A stretch of 64,000 nt of DNA from Plantago ovata. Lineage: Eukaryota > Streptophyta > Magnoliopsida > Lamiales > Plantaginaceae. The DNA lies in NCBI GenBank assembly GCA_028274465.1, contig CM051457.1, positions 97,339,982-97,403,981 on the forward strand. The letters run 5' to 3'. Both the position numbers and the translations under genes were made by a program. Position 1 is the first letter of the stretch. Each line of letters starts with the position of its first letter. A model generated the notes under the pieces. That model searched no databases. It was not told where the DNA came from and saw only the letters and a program-made list of their open reading frames with translations. Below are positions 23,431 through 36,273 of the stretch, piece by piece.

Positions 23431-25259
23431 GAACCTTTGCTTGTCCTCAAGCAACTAAGCTAGACTCTAATGCAAAAAACAATGCAACACAAAAAATGGA
23501 GTCTCATGCCAAATGAAATGAACTAATCTATTGAATCTATCAAAAACTTATGAACAAAAACCATACAAATCATAACATGGATATAGGTTGAAGAATGCCT
23601 CGATTGACTCATACACATTCACATAAGCACTTATGTCAAACAAGATAGTCTCTCGTAACATTCTCTACCTGGACCTAGTCAGTGACGACGTAATGAAACA
23701 TGTTAAAATACGAACGGTTGTCCCGTGCCTATGAAACTGAGGACTTACTACTGTTCACCAAGTTAAGACTTTTCCTCAAAGAGGTCGAACCAATACTGGC
23801 TCTCATCAAACGAAGGAGGGTTCCCTAAAAAAGATAACACTCCCCTATTCTACCCATCTCTCAAGCAAAGCCTTAAGCTATTCACCACTTCCTGAATGGC
23901 AGGACGAGGGTGGTCTAGAACAGATGACACTCAAACAAACAAAAGACAAAAAATTACAACTCGATTACGAACATTAAAGAATTGAAAAACGAGACAAACA
24001 CTTTGCTAAACTGCTTTTTGGCTTTTTTGGACCCTTCCTTGCTTTTTTGGGGTCTTTTCTTTTTTTATTTTTTTTTCTTTTCCAGTTTTTTTTCTTTTTC
24101 CTGGAATTTTTTTCTTTTTCTTTTTTTCGATTTTTTTTTAAAGCCAGCAGTAGCACAACGAAAAAGAAATTACAATGACACACAAACGACCTCCCCAAAC
24201 CTATTCGAAAGAATAGGTTGGAGTACAAACTTTACGAAAAAGGAAAACAACTCACAACACACACTTAAAAATCGAAAAACAAGTCTAATGATAGCGTAAC
24301 CCCCTCCCCAAACCTATTCGAAAGAATAGGTTGCAAACAAAGGATCACACAATCTCACACTACCTCCTTCCTAGGCATTTAGCAATCTCGAAGCAAGGTG
24401 AAGACTTGTTGCCTCTTAGGTACATAATTACTCGGGAAAACAACCATAAGATCCTAACATGCATCATCCTATTATAAAGGTCTTCGTGAACCGCAATAGA
24501 GAAAACACCACTAAGTGATGTCGAGACTACCAAGCTTAACTAAGTGCAAACATAAATGTGACAAGCCAAGCGAGAAAAACCTCAAACATATTCATAGAGA
24601 TGAAGCATATGATTAATGTCATAATTAGTTAATCTACTCAATAAAAAAGTTCAAAAAATTTGGCAATAAACACCACATAAAACATGCAAGACTATATTAG
24701 GATGAATGTAGTGTATGCAACTAAATACTAAGAAAGCGGTAAACGTGCAAATGTAAATGCAAACAAAAGATTTCACGAGTTTATCATAAGCAAGACAAGT
24801 ATAGAGGTAGCCAGCGATAACCCCCCCCCCCAAAACCTGAACCTCGTCGCTCGTCCCGAACGTCGAAAGTGGATTTAAGGTGAGAGATAAACTTGTATAT
24901 GTGACCTATATTACTCAATCGAACTCGTGAGAAAACAAAAGGGGTGATAAACGAGGCAAAAAGATCGATAATTTAGCATAATAGGCGAAAATCGGGATCT
25001 CCGGGTTTACTGGATGCCCATGGCAAACCGCCCCACGTGGGAGGCGATTCGCCTGGGGCTTCCAGTAAACCCGAGGTTCTCTGGTCGTGCCAGGCGAATC
25101 GCCCCACGTGGGGGGCGGTTCGCCCGGCACCTCCAGACTCCTGGAGGTGTCGGTTTCCCTCCTAAAATGCTAAATTATCATCTAGAGACCTATTTTATCA
25201 CAAAAAACATACGGAAATAAAAAAATAACACAATGATATGCTCAAAATGACAAAACACA
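23431..25259 (-). repeat. Gypsy-A 3' noncoding region
   Basis: From about 23431 to 24765 it is co-linear with NA1 and NA2: purine-rich tract on the - strand (24012-24141), hairpins at 24198-24219 and 24311-24332. From about 24830 to 25250 the sequence is private to gypsy-A and carries GC near-palindromes (25020-25125). No env-like gene. Confidence 0.8.
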
Positions 25260-28200
25260 CTAACCTTCAGTAGAGGCGGTAAGGGTAAGCTCAAGATGAT
25301 CAACTTGATCACTAGATATCTCGAAGTATGGCTTCACTCGTTGACCATTCACCTTGAAAGTATTGCCCGTCTTCGGATCAAAGAGTTCTACAGCTCCATG
25401 GGGAGCAACTTTGATAATTTTGTATGGTCCATCCCAACGAGTACGGAGCTTTCCAGGGAATAGTCGAAGGCGAGAATTAAATACCAAAGCTTTTTGCCCA
25501 GGAATCAGTTCCTTACGTACTATACCACGATCATGATACTTCTTAGTGCGTTCTTTGTAGATCTTGGCATTTTCATAAGCACCTAGGCGTAATTCATCAA
25601 GCTCATCTAGTTGCAACAACCGTTCTTCGCCAGCTTTTCCCATATCAAGATTGAGTGCTTTGATAGCCCAATACGCCTTGTGTTCCAATTTACGGGAAGA
25701 TGGCATGCTTTCCCATACACAAGTCTGTACGGAGTGGTTCCAATCACTGTCTTGTAGCTAGTCCTGTATGCCCAAAGTGCATCATTCAATTTTCCTGCCC
25801 AATCTTTCCTGCTAGGCTTCACTACTCGCTCCAGGATCTTCTTAATTTGACGGTTGCTAACTTCAACTTGGCCCGATGTCTGTGGATGATATGGCGTAGA
25901 AACACTATGGTGGACACCGTATCTCTTAAGAAGAAAGGCAAAGGTTCTATTGACGAAGTGTGAACCTCCATCACTGATGATTGTCCTAGGACACCCAAAC
26001 CTAGAAAATATCACTTCCTTCAAGAACTTCATAACAACCGCACCGTCATTCGTTTTTGTGGGAATTGCCTCCACCCATTTAGTCACATAGTCCACTGCAA
26101 CAAGAATGTATCCATAACCTCCACTTGATGGAAATGGTCCCATGAAATCAATGCCCCATACGTGGAAAGGTTCGACCACTAGATTCCCTTGAAGGGGCAT
26201 TTCGTCTTTCTTGCTAATATTACCACCTCGTTGACATGGGTCGCAATTTTTCACAAAAGTTCGAGCATCTCGGTGTACTGTTGGCCAGAAAAACCCTGCT
26301 TGCAGTACTTTGCGAGCTGTTTTTAAGCCACTATAGTGTCCTCCACAATGAAGCTCATGGCAATGACTCAACACACTTTGTTGCTCTTCTTGTGGTACGC
26401 ATCTCCTCAGAATTCCATCAGCTCCTTCTTTGAAAAGATGCGGATCATCCCATATGAAAGACCTGCAACACTTGGCAAGAGCTCTCTTGTCGGAGGCTGA
26501 AAAGTTAGTTGGGCAAATACTCATAGCCAAATAGTTCACAATATCAGCATACCATGGCTCTTCATTAGCCTTCATTAAGTGCACATCGGGGAGATCCTCA
26601 TTAATAGGTATCGAATCAATATGGATATTTGGTATTCTAGACAAATGATCAGCTACCAAATTCTCCCTACCAGCTCTATCCACTATGGTCAAATCAAAAT
26701 CTTGTAGCAAAAGGACCCAACGGATTAATCTAGGCTTAGAATCTTGCTTAGCTATTAAATGTCTCAAAGCAGCATGATCAGTATGGACATTCACTGGATG
26801 ACCAATCAAATAAGACCTAAACTTTTGTAAAGCAAAAACAACAGCTAAAAATTCCTTTTCAGTAGTTGTATAATTAACTTGTGCGGAGTCTAGAGTCTTA
26901 CTAACATAATAAATCACACGATACTGCTTATCAACTTTTTGGCATAAAACAGCACCCATAGCAAAATTTGAAGCATCCACATAATCTCAAAAGGAAGATT
27001 CCAATCTGGTGGCACAACAATGGGAGCAGAAACAAGCTTTTCCTTAAGGGTATTAAAAGCAACTAAACACTCATTAGAAAAATGGAAATCCACATCTTTT
27101 GCAAGAAAGCTACTTAAAGGTTTAGCAATTTTCGAAAAATCCTTAATAAACCTCCTATGAAACCCTACATGACCAAGAAAAGTCTGCAATTCTTTCACAC
27201 AAGTAGGTGGGGGAAGTTTTTCAATGATTTTGATCTTAGCTTTGTCTACCTCAATACCTCTTTCAGAAACTACATGTCCTAGAACAATGCCTTCCCTAAC
27301 CATGTAATGACTTTTCTCCCAGCTTAAGGTTAAATTGCATTCAATGCACCTTTTCAAAACAAGATCTAGTCTATGCAAGCATTCATCAAATGAATCACCG
27401 AAAAGAGAAAAATCATCCATGAAAACTTCAACAAACTTAGTTACCATGTCAGAGAAAACAGAAAGCATGCACCTTTGGAAAGTGGCGGGGGCGTTACATA
27501 GCCCAAACGGCATCCTCCTATAGGCAAACGTCCCGAATGGGCAAGTGAATGTCGTCTTCTCTTGATCCTCCGGTGCAATCGGAATCTGGTAGAAACCTGA
27601 CAAACCATCAAGAAAACAATAGAATTTCCGCCCCGCAAGGAGGTTTAGCATGTCATCTATAAATGGCAAAGGGAAGTGGTCTTTCTTAGTGGCGGCATTT
27701 AATCTTCTATAGTCAATGCACACCCGCCATCCAGTGGTTTTCCTAACCGGTACTAACTCTCCCTTCTCATTCTCTTCTACCGTGACCCCTGATTTTTTAG
27801 GAACTACATGAACATGGCTCACCCATCGACTATCAGGAATGGGGTAATCATATCGGCATCTAGCAACTTGATTACTTCTTTCGTTACCACCTCTTGCATG
27901 GTCGGATTTATCCTACGCTGAGGTTGCCTAACGGGTTTGGCATCCTGTTCTAGAGTGATGTTGTGCACACACCGAGTGGGGCTAATTCCCTTGATATCAC
28001 CAATCCTCCATCCTATGGTTGCAGAGTTTTCTCTCAAAATTTTAATTAGCCTACTTTCTTCATCGTTGGAAAGATGTGATGAGATTATCACAGGTTTTTT
28101 CTGATTCTCTCCTAAGTAGACATACTTGAGGTGTGAAGGAAGTGGTTTTAATTTTAAGCTAGGCTCTTCAGGAAATTTACTTTCTTCCTCTTCTTCATCT

Positions 28201-28766
28201 AAAGGTTCAAGCACTTCTTCTCCTACTGGAATTTCTGGGGTGCTATCCATTATTTCAACTAATTCCCTTGCTTCTTCGGTCATGTAACATGTCTCAGTCT
28301 GCATGGTTAGTGCCTCCTCAAGAGGTTCACGATCATCATAGCAATGATGAAATTCGGAAATCACAGAATCATAGCAATCCACAAAATTTAATTCTTCTAC
28401 GACTTCCTTATCCCCGATGCTACATCCTACTAATTCAACTTTCTCGCCCATTACCTCCATGGAGATTTTCTTGCCTTTGAGTTCAAGGCATGTGTTGGTA
28501 ATTGCCATGAATGGTCTCCCAAGTAGTACTACGTGTTCGCGAATGTGGCTCTTTCCCTCGTCCGCAGACTTCATTACCACAAAATCAGCTGGAATTATCA
28601 ATTTGTCCACTTTCACAAGGATATCCTCTATTATCCCGACTGGCCTCTTCACACTTTGGTCCGCCATTTGGACAACCATATCAGTTGGTGTCAATTCATC
28701 GAGATCCAGGGCCTTGTATACTAAATAGGGCATTAAGTTAATGCTAGCCCCCAAGACAAGCATGGC
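25260..28766 (-). pseudogene. Gypsy-A pol: protease end, RT, RNase H, integrase (broken)
   Basis: From 28766: a protease segment whose active site reads VLGAS, so the catalytic Asp is lost. A one-base deletion near 27830 separates it from RT (27822-26990), which has RMPFGLCNAPATFQ and FMDDFSLFG at the active site. Another indel near 26985 leads to RNase H ([21 protein letters not shown]) and integrase with an HHCC zinc-binding region, [16 protein letters not shown] and a Glu in SGQVEVSN. A further frameshift near 25700 precedes the C-terminal domain (KYHDRGI, GPYKIIKVAPHGAVEL), ending at 25260. The protease frame joins the gag side at 47647 in frame across CTTCG. Confidence 0.92.
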
Positions 28767-28771
28767 CTTCG

Positions 28772-30855
28772 TGTAAGAAAATACGATCAGAGTTACCCCT
28801 AGGGTACGCAGCGGAATTTCAAAAATTTTCTTAACATACAGGTTAATTGATTATGCATATGTCGTATACATATAAACACGTCAATTAGAAGACTAACCTT
28901 ACTTCCAAAGCAGCTTCCAAGTCTTCGTAATATTCCGGTGTATCTTCTCCTTCGTCGAAGTCGAAGATATCTACAATGCTCCTTATATCTGGAAGACAAT
29001 AAGAGTTAGTTTCCAGCTCCTAGAACCTCAACCTTGGTATCCACGGATGAACAGCCTATCGGAAGAATGCTAGGATATTCTTTGTGTGACCAAGAAGACG
29101 GGGCGGCAATTCCTCCGGTGAGGTGGCGCGCGCGGGTGGCTAAGGGAGGAGGGGAGAGCTTTTATTTTCTCTAATAAACTGGGTAGAATAACTGTGAAAG
29201 TCTATGTCTGAAACTGTGTGTCAAAAGCTCTCTAATAGTCCACTATATATAGTAGTCTATAGAAGCCTAAAGCATAAGCAATTAGACTTCGTAAAGGAAT
29301 AAGAATCTAATTCTTATCGCACAAGGAAACCAATAACAAGTCTAGATTCATTCCCAATCAAATTAAAACTCAATCAGGAAAATCTAACTTATCCCATGGA
29401 CTTCTAATAGAGGAAGGAGTCGAACTCCTTCCCCTTACTCATCATGCGTGCGCGCGCGCCTTGTCCTACGGGAGGTGGGTCCTAATTTAGGGACCCACTT
29501 ATATTTCTAAGGCAATTCAAACTCCAAGTAGATTTTGCCCAAGTGCATATGTTAATTCTAAATTAACATACCCTTTCAAATCAAACCTCCATTATATTTC
29601 CAAAATATAATCTTTAATTGTATTTACATAAAATACAATTAATTAGCCAATTCAATTAATGATTCCAAATCATTAATGAGCCACCATATATTATAATTAA
29701 TTCCAAATTAATTATAATCCATCAATCACAATTAATTCCAAATTAGTTGCGATTCCATCTTCAAGGATATTCTGATAGACTGAATCACCACATAGTGTGA
29801 CCCATAGGGCCTTACCGTATTAAGCAAGTCCTAGACTAGACAACATGGAATTCCTAGACGGTCCCATTTGCAATATTAATACGTGAGGACGTTTGAGAGG
29901 TTTCTCAAAGCTAACCCTTTCGTTGCGAAGCCTGTCGCGCTCAACGCGGCGATGGTAACGTCCCTTCATCTGACTTGCTCGAACGTATCTAGGATCGATG
30001 AAGTGTCTATCCCAATAATACATCCACGGGCGTCTCAGGGAGTTTCTTGGTTAAGATATACTTATGACCATCATAATATATCATTTGCACTGGCCAGTGA
30101 CTTTACCAACACAACTATGCAGACTATGAGCAGTGCTCTCCTGTGCTACACTTGAGAGATGAATCCTTCACAGAATCACTTATCACCCCCATTTGTATTT
30201 AGCCATAATCCCGAATCGTGTCTTAGGTCAGCTGCTTATTCAGAGCTGACATCGACGGGTCCACCAAGGATATGGGGCAACAAATGTGATGATAAAGTCC
30301 TGCAAGTACAAAGGACGAGTGGCATCACTTCGACAACTCACCGGTTCCCATAGACACTTCGGTGTAGAGTATACATCGTTGGGGGTGTCCGGTGGGTACT
30401 TCCATTGTTCGATAAAGCTTCTTCGAACAACTATGCGCAGTTATGGGAACGTTTCTTGATTGTCCAACAATCCGTTCCGTGGCCGTGGGATCGGCTCACA
30501 CTTGCTCCAACAAGTATAACCTCCACGCATACTAGTCTTGTCTGGTTCATTCAGACCCCCACATCCGAGATGAACCTCGACTAGGGAGGGTTTGGGATAG
30601 ATGATAACTCACATAGCTCCCACTATCTATGTGATCGGTCATCTATCCGAGGGGACATGTTTAATATCAATACAGACAGTAATAAAGATATGACATGCTG
30701 CAGCCTGGTGTAATATAAATATGAAAGCGATACTTAATAGTAAAATGCAACAAACATATATTATATTACATTGACCTGTGTAATAGTACATATATGTCCT
30801 CTATAAGGGTACCATGCCCTTAGTAAGGACTGTCTCTAGGACATATACACTATCA
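28772..30855 (-). repeat. Copia-B 3' LTR
   Basis: 2084 bases, nearly identical to 45565-47642. It contains CTATATATAG at about 29243 and a CGCGCGCGCG run near 29450. ORFs of 60-90 residues here recur in the other LTR copies but lack coding features. Confidence 0.93.
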
Positions 30856-30868
30856 ATCTCCCACTTGG
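30856..30868 (-). other. Copia-B polypurine tract
   Basis: CCAAGTGGGAGAT on the - strand immediately upstream of the 3' LTR. Confidence 0.85.
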
Positions 30869-30869
30869 A

Positions 30870-32731
30870 CTAGAGCCAGTCACCTTTATGCCTAATGCCC
30901 AGATTAGCATAACGTCTTAAGTGGACTTCCACTGATAAGACCTTGGTGAAAGGATCTGCCACGTTGTCCGTGGTAGAGACACGTTCTATACTAACTTCTC
31001 CTCTATCTATAGTCTCACGTATAACGTGATATTTTCTAAGTACATGTTTGTTCTTGTTTGTAGATCTAGGCTCCCTAGCTTGAGCGACGGCGCCCGTATT
31101 GTCAAAATAAATCGTTATTGGACTGGGAGCAGGAACAACCCTCAATTCCTTCAAGAACTCTGAAATCCAGACAGCTTCTTTCGATGCTTCTGATGCAGCA
31201 ATGTACTCGGCCTCTGTGGATGAGTCAGCAACCGTGGCTTGCTTAGAGCTCTTCCAACAGACAGCTCCTCCGTTCAATTTGAATACGTATCCTGTCTGTG
31301 ACTTAAAGTCATCAAGATCTGATTCAAATCCAGCGTCGACATACCCAGACATCTTTAATTCTGGTTCTCCACCAAACACCAAGAACATCTCTTTAGTCCG
31401 TCTAAGGTACTTAAGAATGTTCTTCACAGCAGTCCAGTGAGGTACTCCTGGATTCTGTTGGTGTCGACAAGTGACACTAAGCGCATATGCCACATCGGGC
31501 CTTGTGCAATTCATTGCATACATTGACCCTACTGCCGAAGCATAGGGCACACAACTCATTGCATTTCTCTCTTCATCAGTTTTAGGACCATCCTTCACTG
31601 ATAAGATAATCCCATGCCTAGCTGGGAGAAAGCCTCTCTTTGAGTCGTCCATCTTATAACGCTTCAGTATTTTGTCGATGTAGGTGGACTGTGTCATTCC
31701 CAACATCCTCTTGGATCTATCTCTAAAGATCTTGATCCCTAGGATGTAGTTCGCTTCACCCAAGTCCTTCATCGAGAAGGTACTTGATAACCAAGCTTTA
31801 GTTTCTTCTAGCATAGAGACATTGTTTCCCATGATCAAAATGTCATCTACATAAATGATCATGAAAATAACTCATTTGTCGCTGTGTCTCGCATAGACAC
31901 AGGGATCTTCCTTGCTTCTAATGAAGTCAAACGATTTGACAGCTTCATCAAAGCGGATATTCCAGCTCCTTGACGCTTGCTTTAGCCCATAGATGGATCT
32001 TTGTAATTTGCATACAGCAGTTGGCCTGGTTTTACTAATAAAACCTTCCGGATGTACCATGTAGACCTCTTCCTCAAGGTTGCCATTGAGGAAGGCTGTC
32101 TTTACATCCATCTGCCAGATTTCATAATCATAGTAGGCAGCTATCGCAAGTAGAATTCGAATGGACTTCAATTTTGCTACTGGTGAAAAGGTTTCATCGT
32201 AATCGATGCCATACCTTTGCGTGTAGCCTTTCGCCACAAGCCTAGCTTTGTGCGTTTGTACCTTGCCATCAGCATCTGTCTTTCGTTTAAAGACCCATTT
32301 GCACCCAATTGGTCTAACCCCTTGGGGCAAGTCTACCAAGTTCCAAACTTGGTTCTGGTACATTGAATCCATTTCTAATTCCATGGCCTCTTGCCATTTG
32401 TCTGAGTCAATATCAATTATTGCCTCTTTGTAGGTCTTGGGATCTTCCCGATCTGATAAACCGACATCAAGTTCACTGATGTCTTCTATCATAAGGCTTT
32501 GCTTCTGAGGTCCTCTTAGGATCCTCTTCGACCTACGGAGCTCGACTTGTTCTGGTGCTTTTCTTTTCTGGCTTCGTGTAACACGAACATTATCAGTGGG
32601 TACTGATGCAGCTGGTCGTTGGGCGCGACCCTGTTCCCTTGCGGGAGGCTGCTCTTGTGCAACTTGTTGCACAGGTTGGTTGACAACGGGTTCTATTGGT
32701 GTGGTTTCAACTGTTGATCTAATCACAGGAC
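30870..32731 (-). pseudogene. Copia-B reverse transcriptase and RNase H
   Basis: The frame joins the integrase side (41533) in frame across AGGAC. After a basic linker (VRRSKRILRGPQ-like), RT starts near 32440 with [36 protein letters not shown] and KTAFLNGNLEEEVYM. A single TGA at 31872 interrupts it just before MIIYVDDILIMG, which holds the catalytic YVDD. RNase H follows: WKSSKQATVADSSTEAEYIA and IYFDNTGAVAQ, ending at 30870. Apart from the TGA the whole 1.86 kb is open. Confidence 0.93.
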
Positions 32732-34012
32732 TGATGAATGTGTATTTTACACTTTCATTCGAGTCTTTTTCACCTAATTTAGCTATCCTCTATGTTAATT
32801 TAGCTATATTTTAGTACATTTTATTAGAATAGTGTCACGTTTCCTTTTAGATTTTATTTTACAGGTTTTGGTTGAAATTCGGAGATTTACGGGCAATTAT
32901 ATTAAAGTTTACAAGGAATTGGTGTTCCAGAAGCATAATTGGAGTATCTGAAGGTTTCCGGATAGGATTTGGAGTCTAGGGGCCGAATCTGGAGGTTAGA
33001 AGGCTACTAGAAGTCATAAACCGAGTCCGAAAAGGTGAAGAAATCCAAAACCGCGTCGAAAACGCGAAAATTCCGCGTTTACACTGTGGGGCGAACCGCC
33101 CCGTGCCTCGGGCGAACCGCCGCGGGCAATTTCCGGGCCTATATATAGTTGCGAGTTTTCTCTTCGAAAATCATATCTTTCCAAGCCTACTTTCTCACCT
33201 CTCTCTATAGTTTTAGGTAGGAACTTCCTGGGGCCTGTCCTGGGAGTTCCATAGCTTAGGGGATACTTTTTCATAGCAGACTGGAGCGCGTAGGATCACA
33301 ATCATCCGGAGATTGACAACCTTCGGTAACTTTGTATCTTACAACTTTTATCTACTTATTTTATATATTCTTTCAATATGTTTTCTTCTATGATTGCTAT
33401 TGATTGCATGCACATTATGAGTAGCTAAATTTATCGTTGGTGGTAGTATGTGAATTCTTAGCGAGGGAAAATAATCATGCTAATGGCTATATCGCGCATT
33501 ATACTCCGTGTCATTGCTTTATTTCGTTGATGAGTTGAACACCACAATTCTCGTATGTTGTATTGATCATTATGCACACTAGGACACTTGTCGGCCAATC
33601 AGACTTAATTATCTTCGTAGTGTTGAATGATTACGGAACACAATAGGACGTTAGTTGTCGACAGGTCAGACCCATATTATCTTCGTAGTGCACAATACTT
33701 ACAACAGGACCCAAGATTCATTCAAAGATCTCCATGCAAGACCGAGGAATTTATGCATGATTATCGACCCATTATGTTAAGAAGGACCATACTATCATCA
33801 ACCTCCATTATCTGCTTGAAAACCCCCTATTGTTTTTTATGTGCTGTTTTATATTTTCTTGTTAAATAGATAAAGCTAGTTATAGTCCTGAGAGAACGAC
33901 ACTCGAGTCATTCTGCTACTACACTACGATTTTCGTTGTAGTTGTGGATTGCCTTTGGCTAAATAACAAATTTATTTGACTGAACCGGGACCTGACAAAT
34001 CTCCGTTCATCA
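32732..34012 (+). repeat. NA2 5' LTR
   Basis: 1281 bases. Near-palindromes GGGGCGAACCGCCCC and GGGCGAACCGCCG at 33087-33125 are followed by CTATATATAG at about 33159. It is a distinct subfamily: it starts TGATGAATG, not TGATGAACG, and the part 33520-33780 has extra sequence not in gypsy-A LTRs. Confidence 0.93.
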
Positions 34013-34015
34013 AAT

Positions 34016-34033
34016 TGGCGCCGCTGCCGGGGA
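34016..34033 (+). other. NA2 primer-binding site (tRNA-Asp type)
   Basis: TGGCGCCGCTGCCGGGGA, one mismatch to the gypsy-A site, three bases after the LTR. Confidence 0.85.
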
Positions 34034-34174
34034 CTATACTCCTTTTTTCTGTTTAATTTGTTTTTATTTACAGCTTTAGATTCCTATTTCTTTTAGTTCT
34101 AGTTTTCCTTTTTAATCTCTCTCTGTTTTCCTATTTGTTTCTAATCACTTTACCTAGTCTGTCACAGATTGTGT

Positions 34175-35368
34175 ATGCCGCATACACGTTCTGCAGGAAT
34201 ACCGCTTGCTGATTCAATTGCTGAGATCGATAGAGTCTACCACCAAAGAAGGCGACTCCTTTTCAAGGAAATCGACGGAATGGCAGAAGCTAGACCACTG
34301 AAGGCATGGGTACAACCCACCAAGGATCGTATGAGGGGACCGGCAATTGTTCTTTCGCCCGCAACTCGAGATCTGGAAATCAAGAACCACGCATTCCAAC
34401 AACTTCCGAGGTTCTATGGCTTATCAAGGGAAGATGTGATGGGGTACTTGAACGATATCGATGATTTCGTCAACCAACTCCCACGACCCGGAGCTGACAT
34501 AACAACGGATGAGTTAAGGATGAAGGTTTTGGCAATGGGACTTGGCGACAGAGCCAAGTCATGGCTGAGTTCTCTACCAGCCGGCTCACTGGACACTTGG
34601 GAAAAGGTTTTTTCAGCTTTCATGGAGAAATACTTCCCACACACTTTGACTACTGCGCTCAAGGCGCAGATCACTGGATTCAAGCAAGACTATGATGAGA
34701 CCATCTACACCGCATTCGAAAGGTTCCAAGATCTCACAAACAAGTGCCCTCACCATGGTTTTGAACTCTCCGACCTAGTCCAACACTTCTACAATGGACT
34801 AACTTTCGAGAACCAACAAGTGGTGGATTTCCAATGCCGAGGCAATATTTGGGAGGAAACCGCAGAAGCCGTCTGGGCAGTTTTCGAAAGGCTTGCCAAG
34901 GGTTCGCAGTTCAAGAACCCAAGAGCAATGGTTAGGAGACGTGGACCTGAAGCTCCACCAACTCAAGAAGCCCCTATGTACAGGGGGAATGGGGATCAAT
35001 TCGAGTGCTTTACCAACAAATTGAAGCAAGTCCTCAAGAGCGCCACCGGAACAACTGTTTCGAACGAAGTATGCCGAATATGCAAGAACTATGGGCATGG
35101 AGCTCATATGTGTAGATCGGAGCTGGCATACGAAGATGGCAACTGGGCTCGCGGAGGAGAAGAAGAAGCCTTCGCTACGGAGTTTGGTACTCAAGAAGTT
35201 AGCTACGGACAAGACGGTAGGAATCCTCGAGGTGGATTCTGGAGAAGAGGATACCGTAACAATCAAGGATATGCACCGACTAACCAAACTTATGGACCTA
35301 ACCAAGACCGTAGCAGGCTGAACTATGGTAACGATCACTGCGAAAACCCCGCTCCGAAGAGCCACTGA
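34175..35368 (+). CDS. NA2 gag-like protein
   Basis: An open frame from the ATG at 34175 (MPHTRSAGIPLADSIAE) to 35368, 397 residues. The gag core (residues about 60-230) has NQLPRPGADIT, WLSSLPAGSLDTWEKVF, YFPHTLTTALKAQITGF and GFELSDLVQHFYNGLTF. A zinc knuckle CRICKNYGHGAHMC (C-x2-C-x4-H-x4-C) near 35074 is intact. The C-terminus is Asn/Arg/Gly-rich. The protein would form the particle and bind RNA. It is recognisably related to, but far diverged from, the gag of gypsy-A, although both elements share LTRs. The following protease is in another frame, so either a frameshift lesion or programmed frameshifting separates them. Confidence 0.88.
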   Translation: MPHTRSAGIPLADSIAEIDRVYHQRRRLLFKEIDGMAEARPLKAWVQPTKDRMRGPAIVLSPATRDLEIKNHAFQQLPRFYGLSREDVMGYLNDIDDFVNQLPRPGADITTDELRMKVLAMGLGDRAKSWLSSLPAGSLDTWEKVFSAFMEKYFPHTLTTALKAQITGFKQDYDETIYTAFERFQDLTNKCPHHGFELSDLVQHFYNGLTFENQQVVDFQCRGNIWEETAEAVWAVFERLAKGSQFKNPRAMVRRRGPEAPPTQEAPMYRGNGDQFECFTNKLKQVLKSATGTTVSNEVCRICKNYGHGAHMCRSELAYEDGNWARGGEEEAFATEFGTQEVSYGQDGRNPRGGFWRRGYRNNQGYAPTNQTYGPNQDRSRLNYGNDHCENPAPKSH

Positions 35369-35388
35369 AGTCGAAGACGGCTCTACTG

Positions 35389-36273
35389 ATGGAGAACTTA
35401 CAGAAGATGGTCGATCACACACAAAGTTTTCTCAAACGGTATGAAGAGGATTCCGAGAAGACTAGGGCAAGGCTCGATAAGTTAGAAGAGAGCACTAGGC
35501 TTGCCCATCAAAAGATGCAAGAGTTGATCGACCGAGGAGCAAGTAGGGAACAAGGCAAACTGCCTAGCAACACTGAGAAGTCATTGTCCATTAACATAGT
35601 GGGTGATCTACCTGTTAAAATCACCATCAAGAAGGCTACGAAGTGCGAGAGTTGCAAGAGGGACCTACCTCCACAAGCCGAAGAAGAAGGAAAGTACCTT
35701 GGTACCAACAAGAGTGAAGAGGAGCAAGAGGATTCCGAGCCACTCCCTCAAAGTTTCGATATTAAGGTCGGGATTGGGGAGCTTGAAGATGTCCGAGCCA
35801 CACTGGACACTGGATCCTACTCTAATGTGCTCCCTTTGAACGTTTTCGAGAAGAGTAACCTTGGAGAACTAACTGTGCATAAGGCTATTGTGCAACTGAC
35901 GGATGGATCCCTTGTGAAACCCGAAGGCGTTGTGAAGAATGTATTAGTCAAAATTGGTGAAGCTTCTGTCCACACCGATTTTGTAATTATGCCAGCATCA
36001 GCACCAGGAACGGGGGATGTCATACTCTTAGGACGAACATTCTGGACCAAAATACGCTCAGTGATGGACATCTACCGAAGGACTTGCACTATCGAAGTGG
36101 ATGGCAAGCAACACGTGTTGCAAGCCATAATTGATCCACCTGATCCACCCGATACTTCTAACACTATTGATTACAGTGGTCTTAACGTCTATGTTCACTC
36201 TTATTCACAGGATCAAAGCACGGGAAGGAGAATCATGACGGGGAAGTCTAGTACCCACAAAAGGAAAAGATAG
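35389..36273 (+). CDS. NA2 retropepsin-type protease ORF
   Basis: 294 residues from the ATG at 35389. The N-terminal third is a charged coiled-coil-like segment (MENLQKMVDHTQSFLKRYEE). CESCKRDL near residue 86 could be a remnant zinc site. The aspartic protease domain follows: ATLDTGSYSNVLPL with the DTGS active site intact, then VIVQLTDGSLVKPEGVVKNV-like strands and ILLGRTFW, the second conserved loop. The frame upstream of the ATG is open for about ten codons, so this was probably fused to gag. After the stop there is no RT. A separate, intact protease without polymerase is unusual. Confidence 0.82.
   Translation: MENLQKMVDHTQSFLKRYEEDSEKTRARLDKLEESTRLAHQKMQELIDRGASREQGKLPSNTEKSLSINIVGDLPVKITIKKATKCESCKRDLPPQAEEEGKYLGTNKSEEEQEDSEPLPQSFDIKVGIGELEDVRATLDTGSYSNVLPLNVFEKSNLGELTVHKAIVQLTDGSLVKPEGVVKNVLVKIGEASVHTDFVIMPASAPGTGDVILLGRTFWTKIRSVMDIYRRTCTIEVDGKQHVLQAIIDPPDPPDTSNTIDYSGLNVYVHSYSQDQSTGRRIMTGKSSTHKRKR

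Noticed and set aside
29820..30353. ORFs of 64-90 residues recurring at 46607-47140 and 58076-58465
   Set aside because: They recur only because they lie in copies of the copia-B LTR; no start context, no known domain, and the third copy differs in frame and length.
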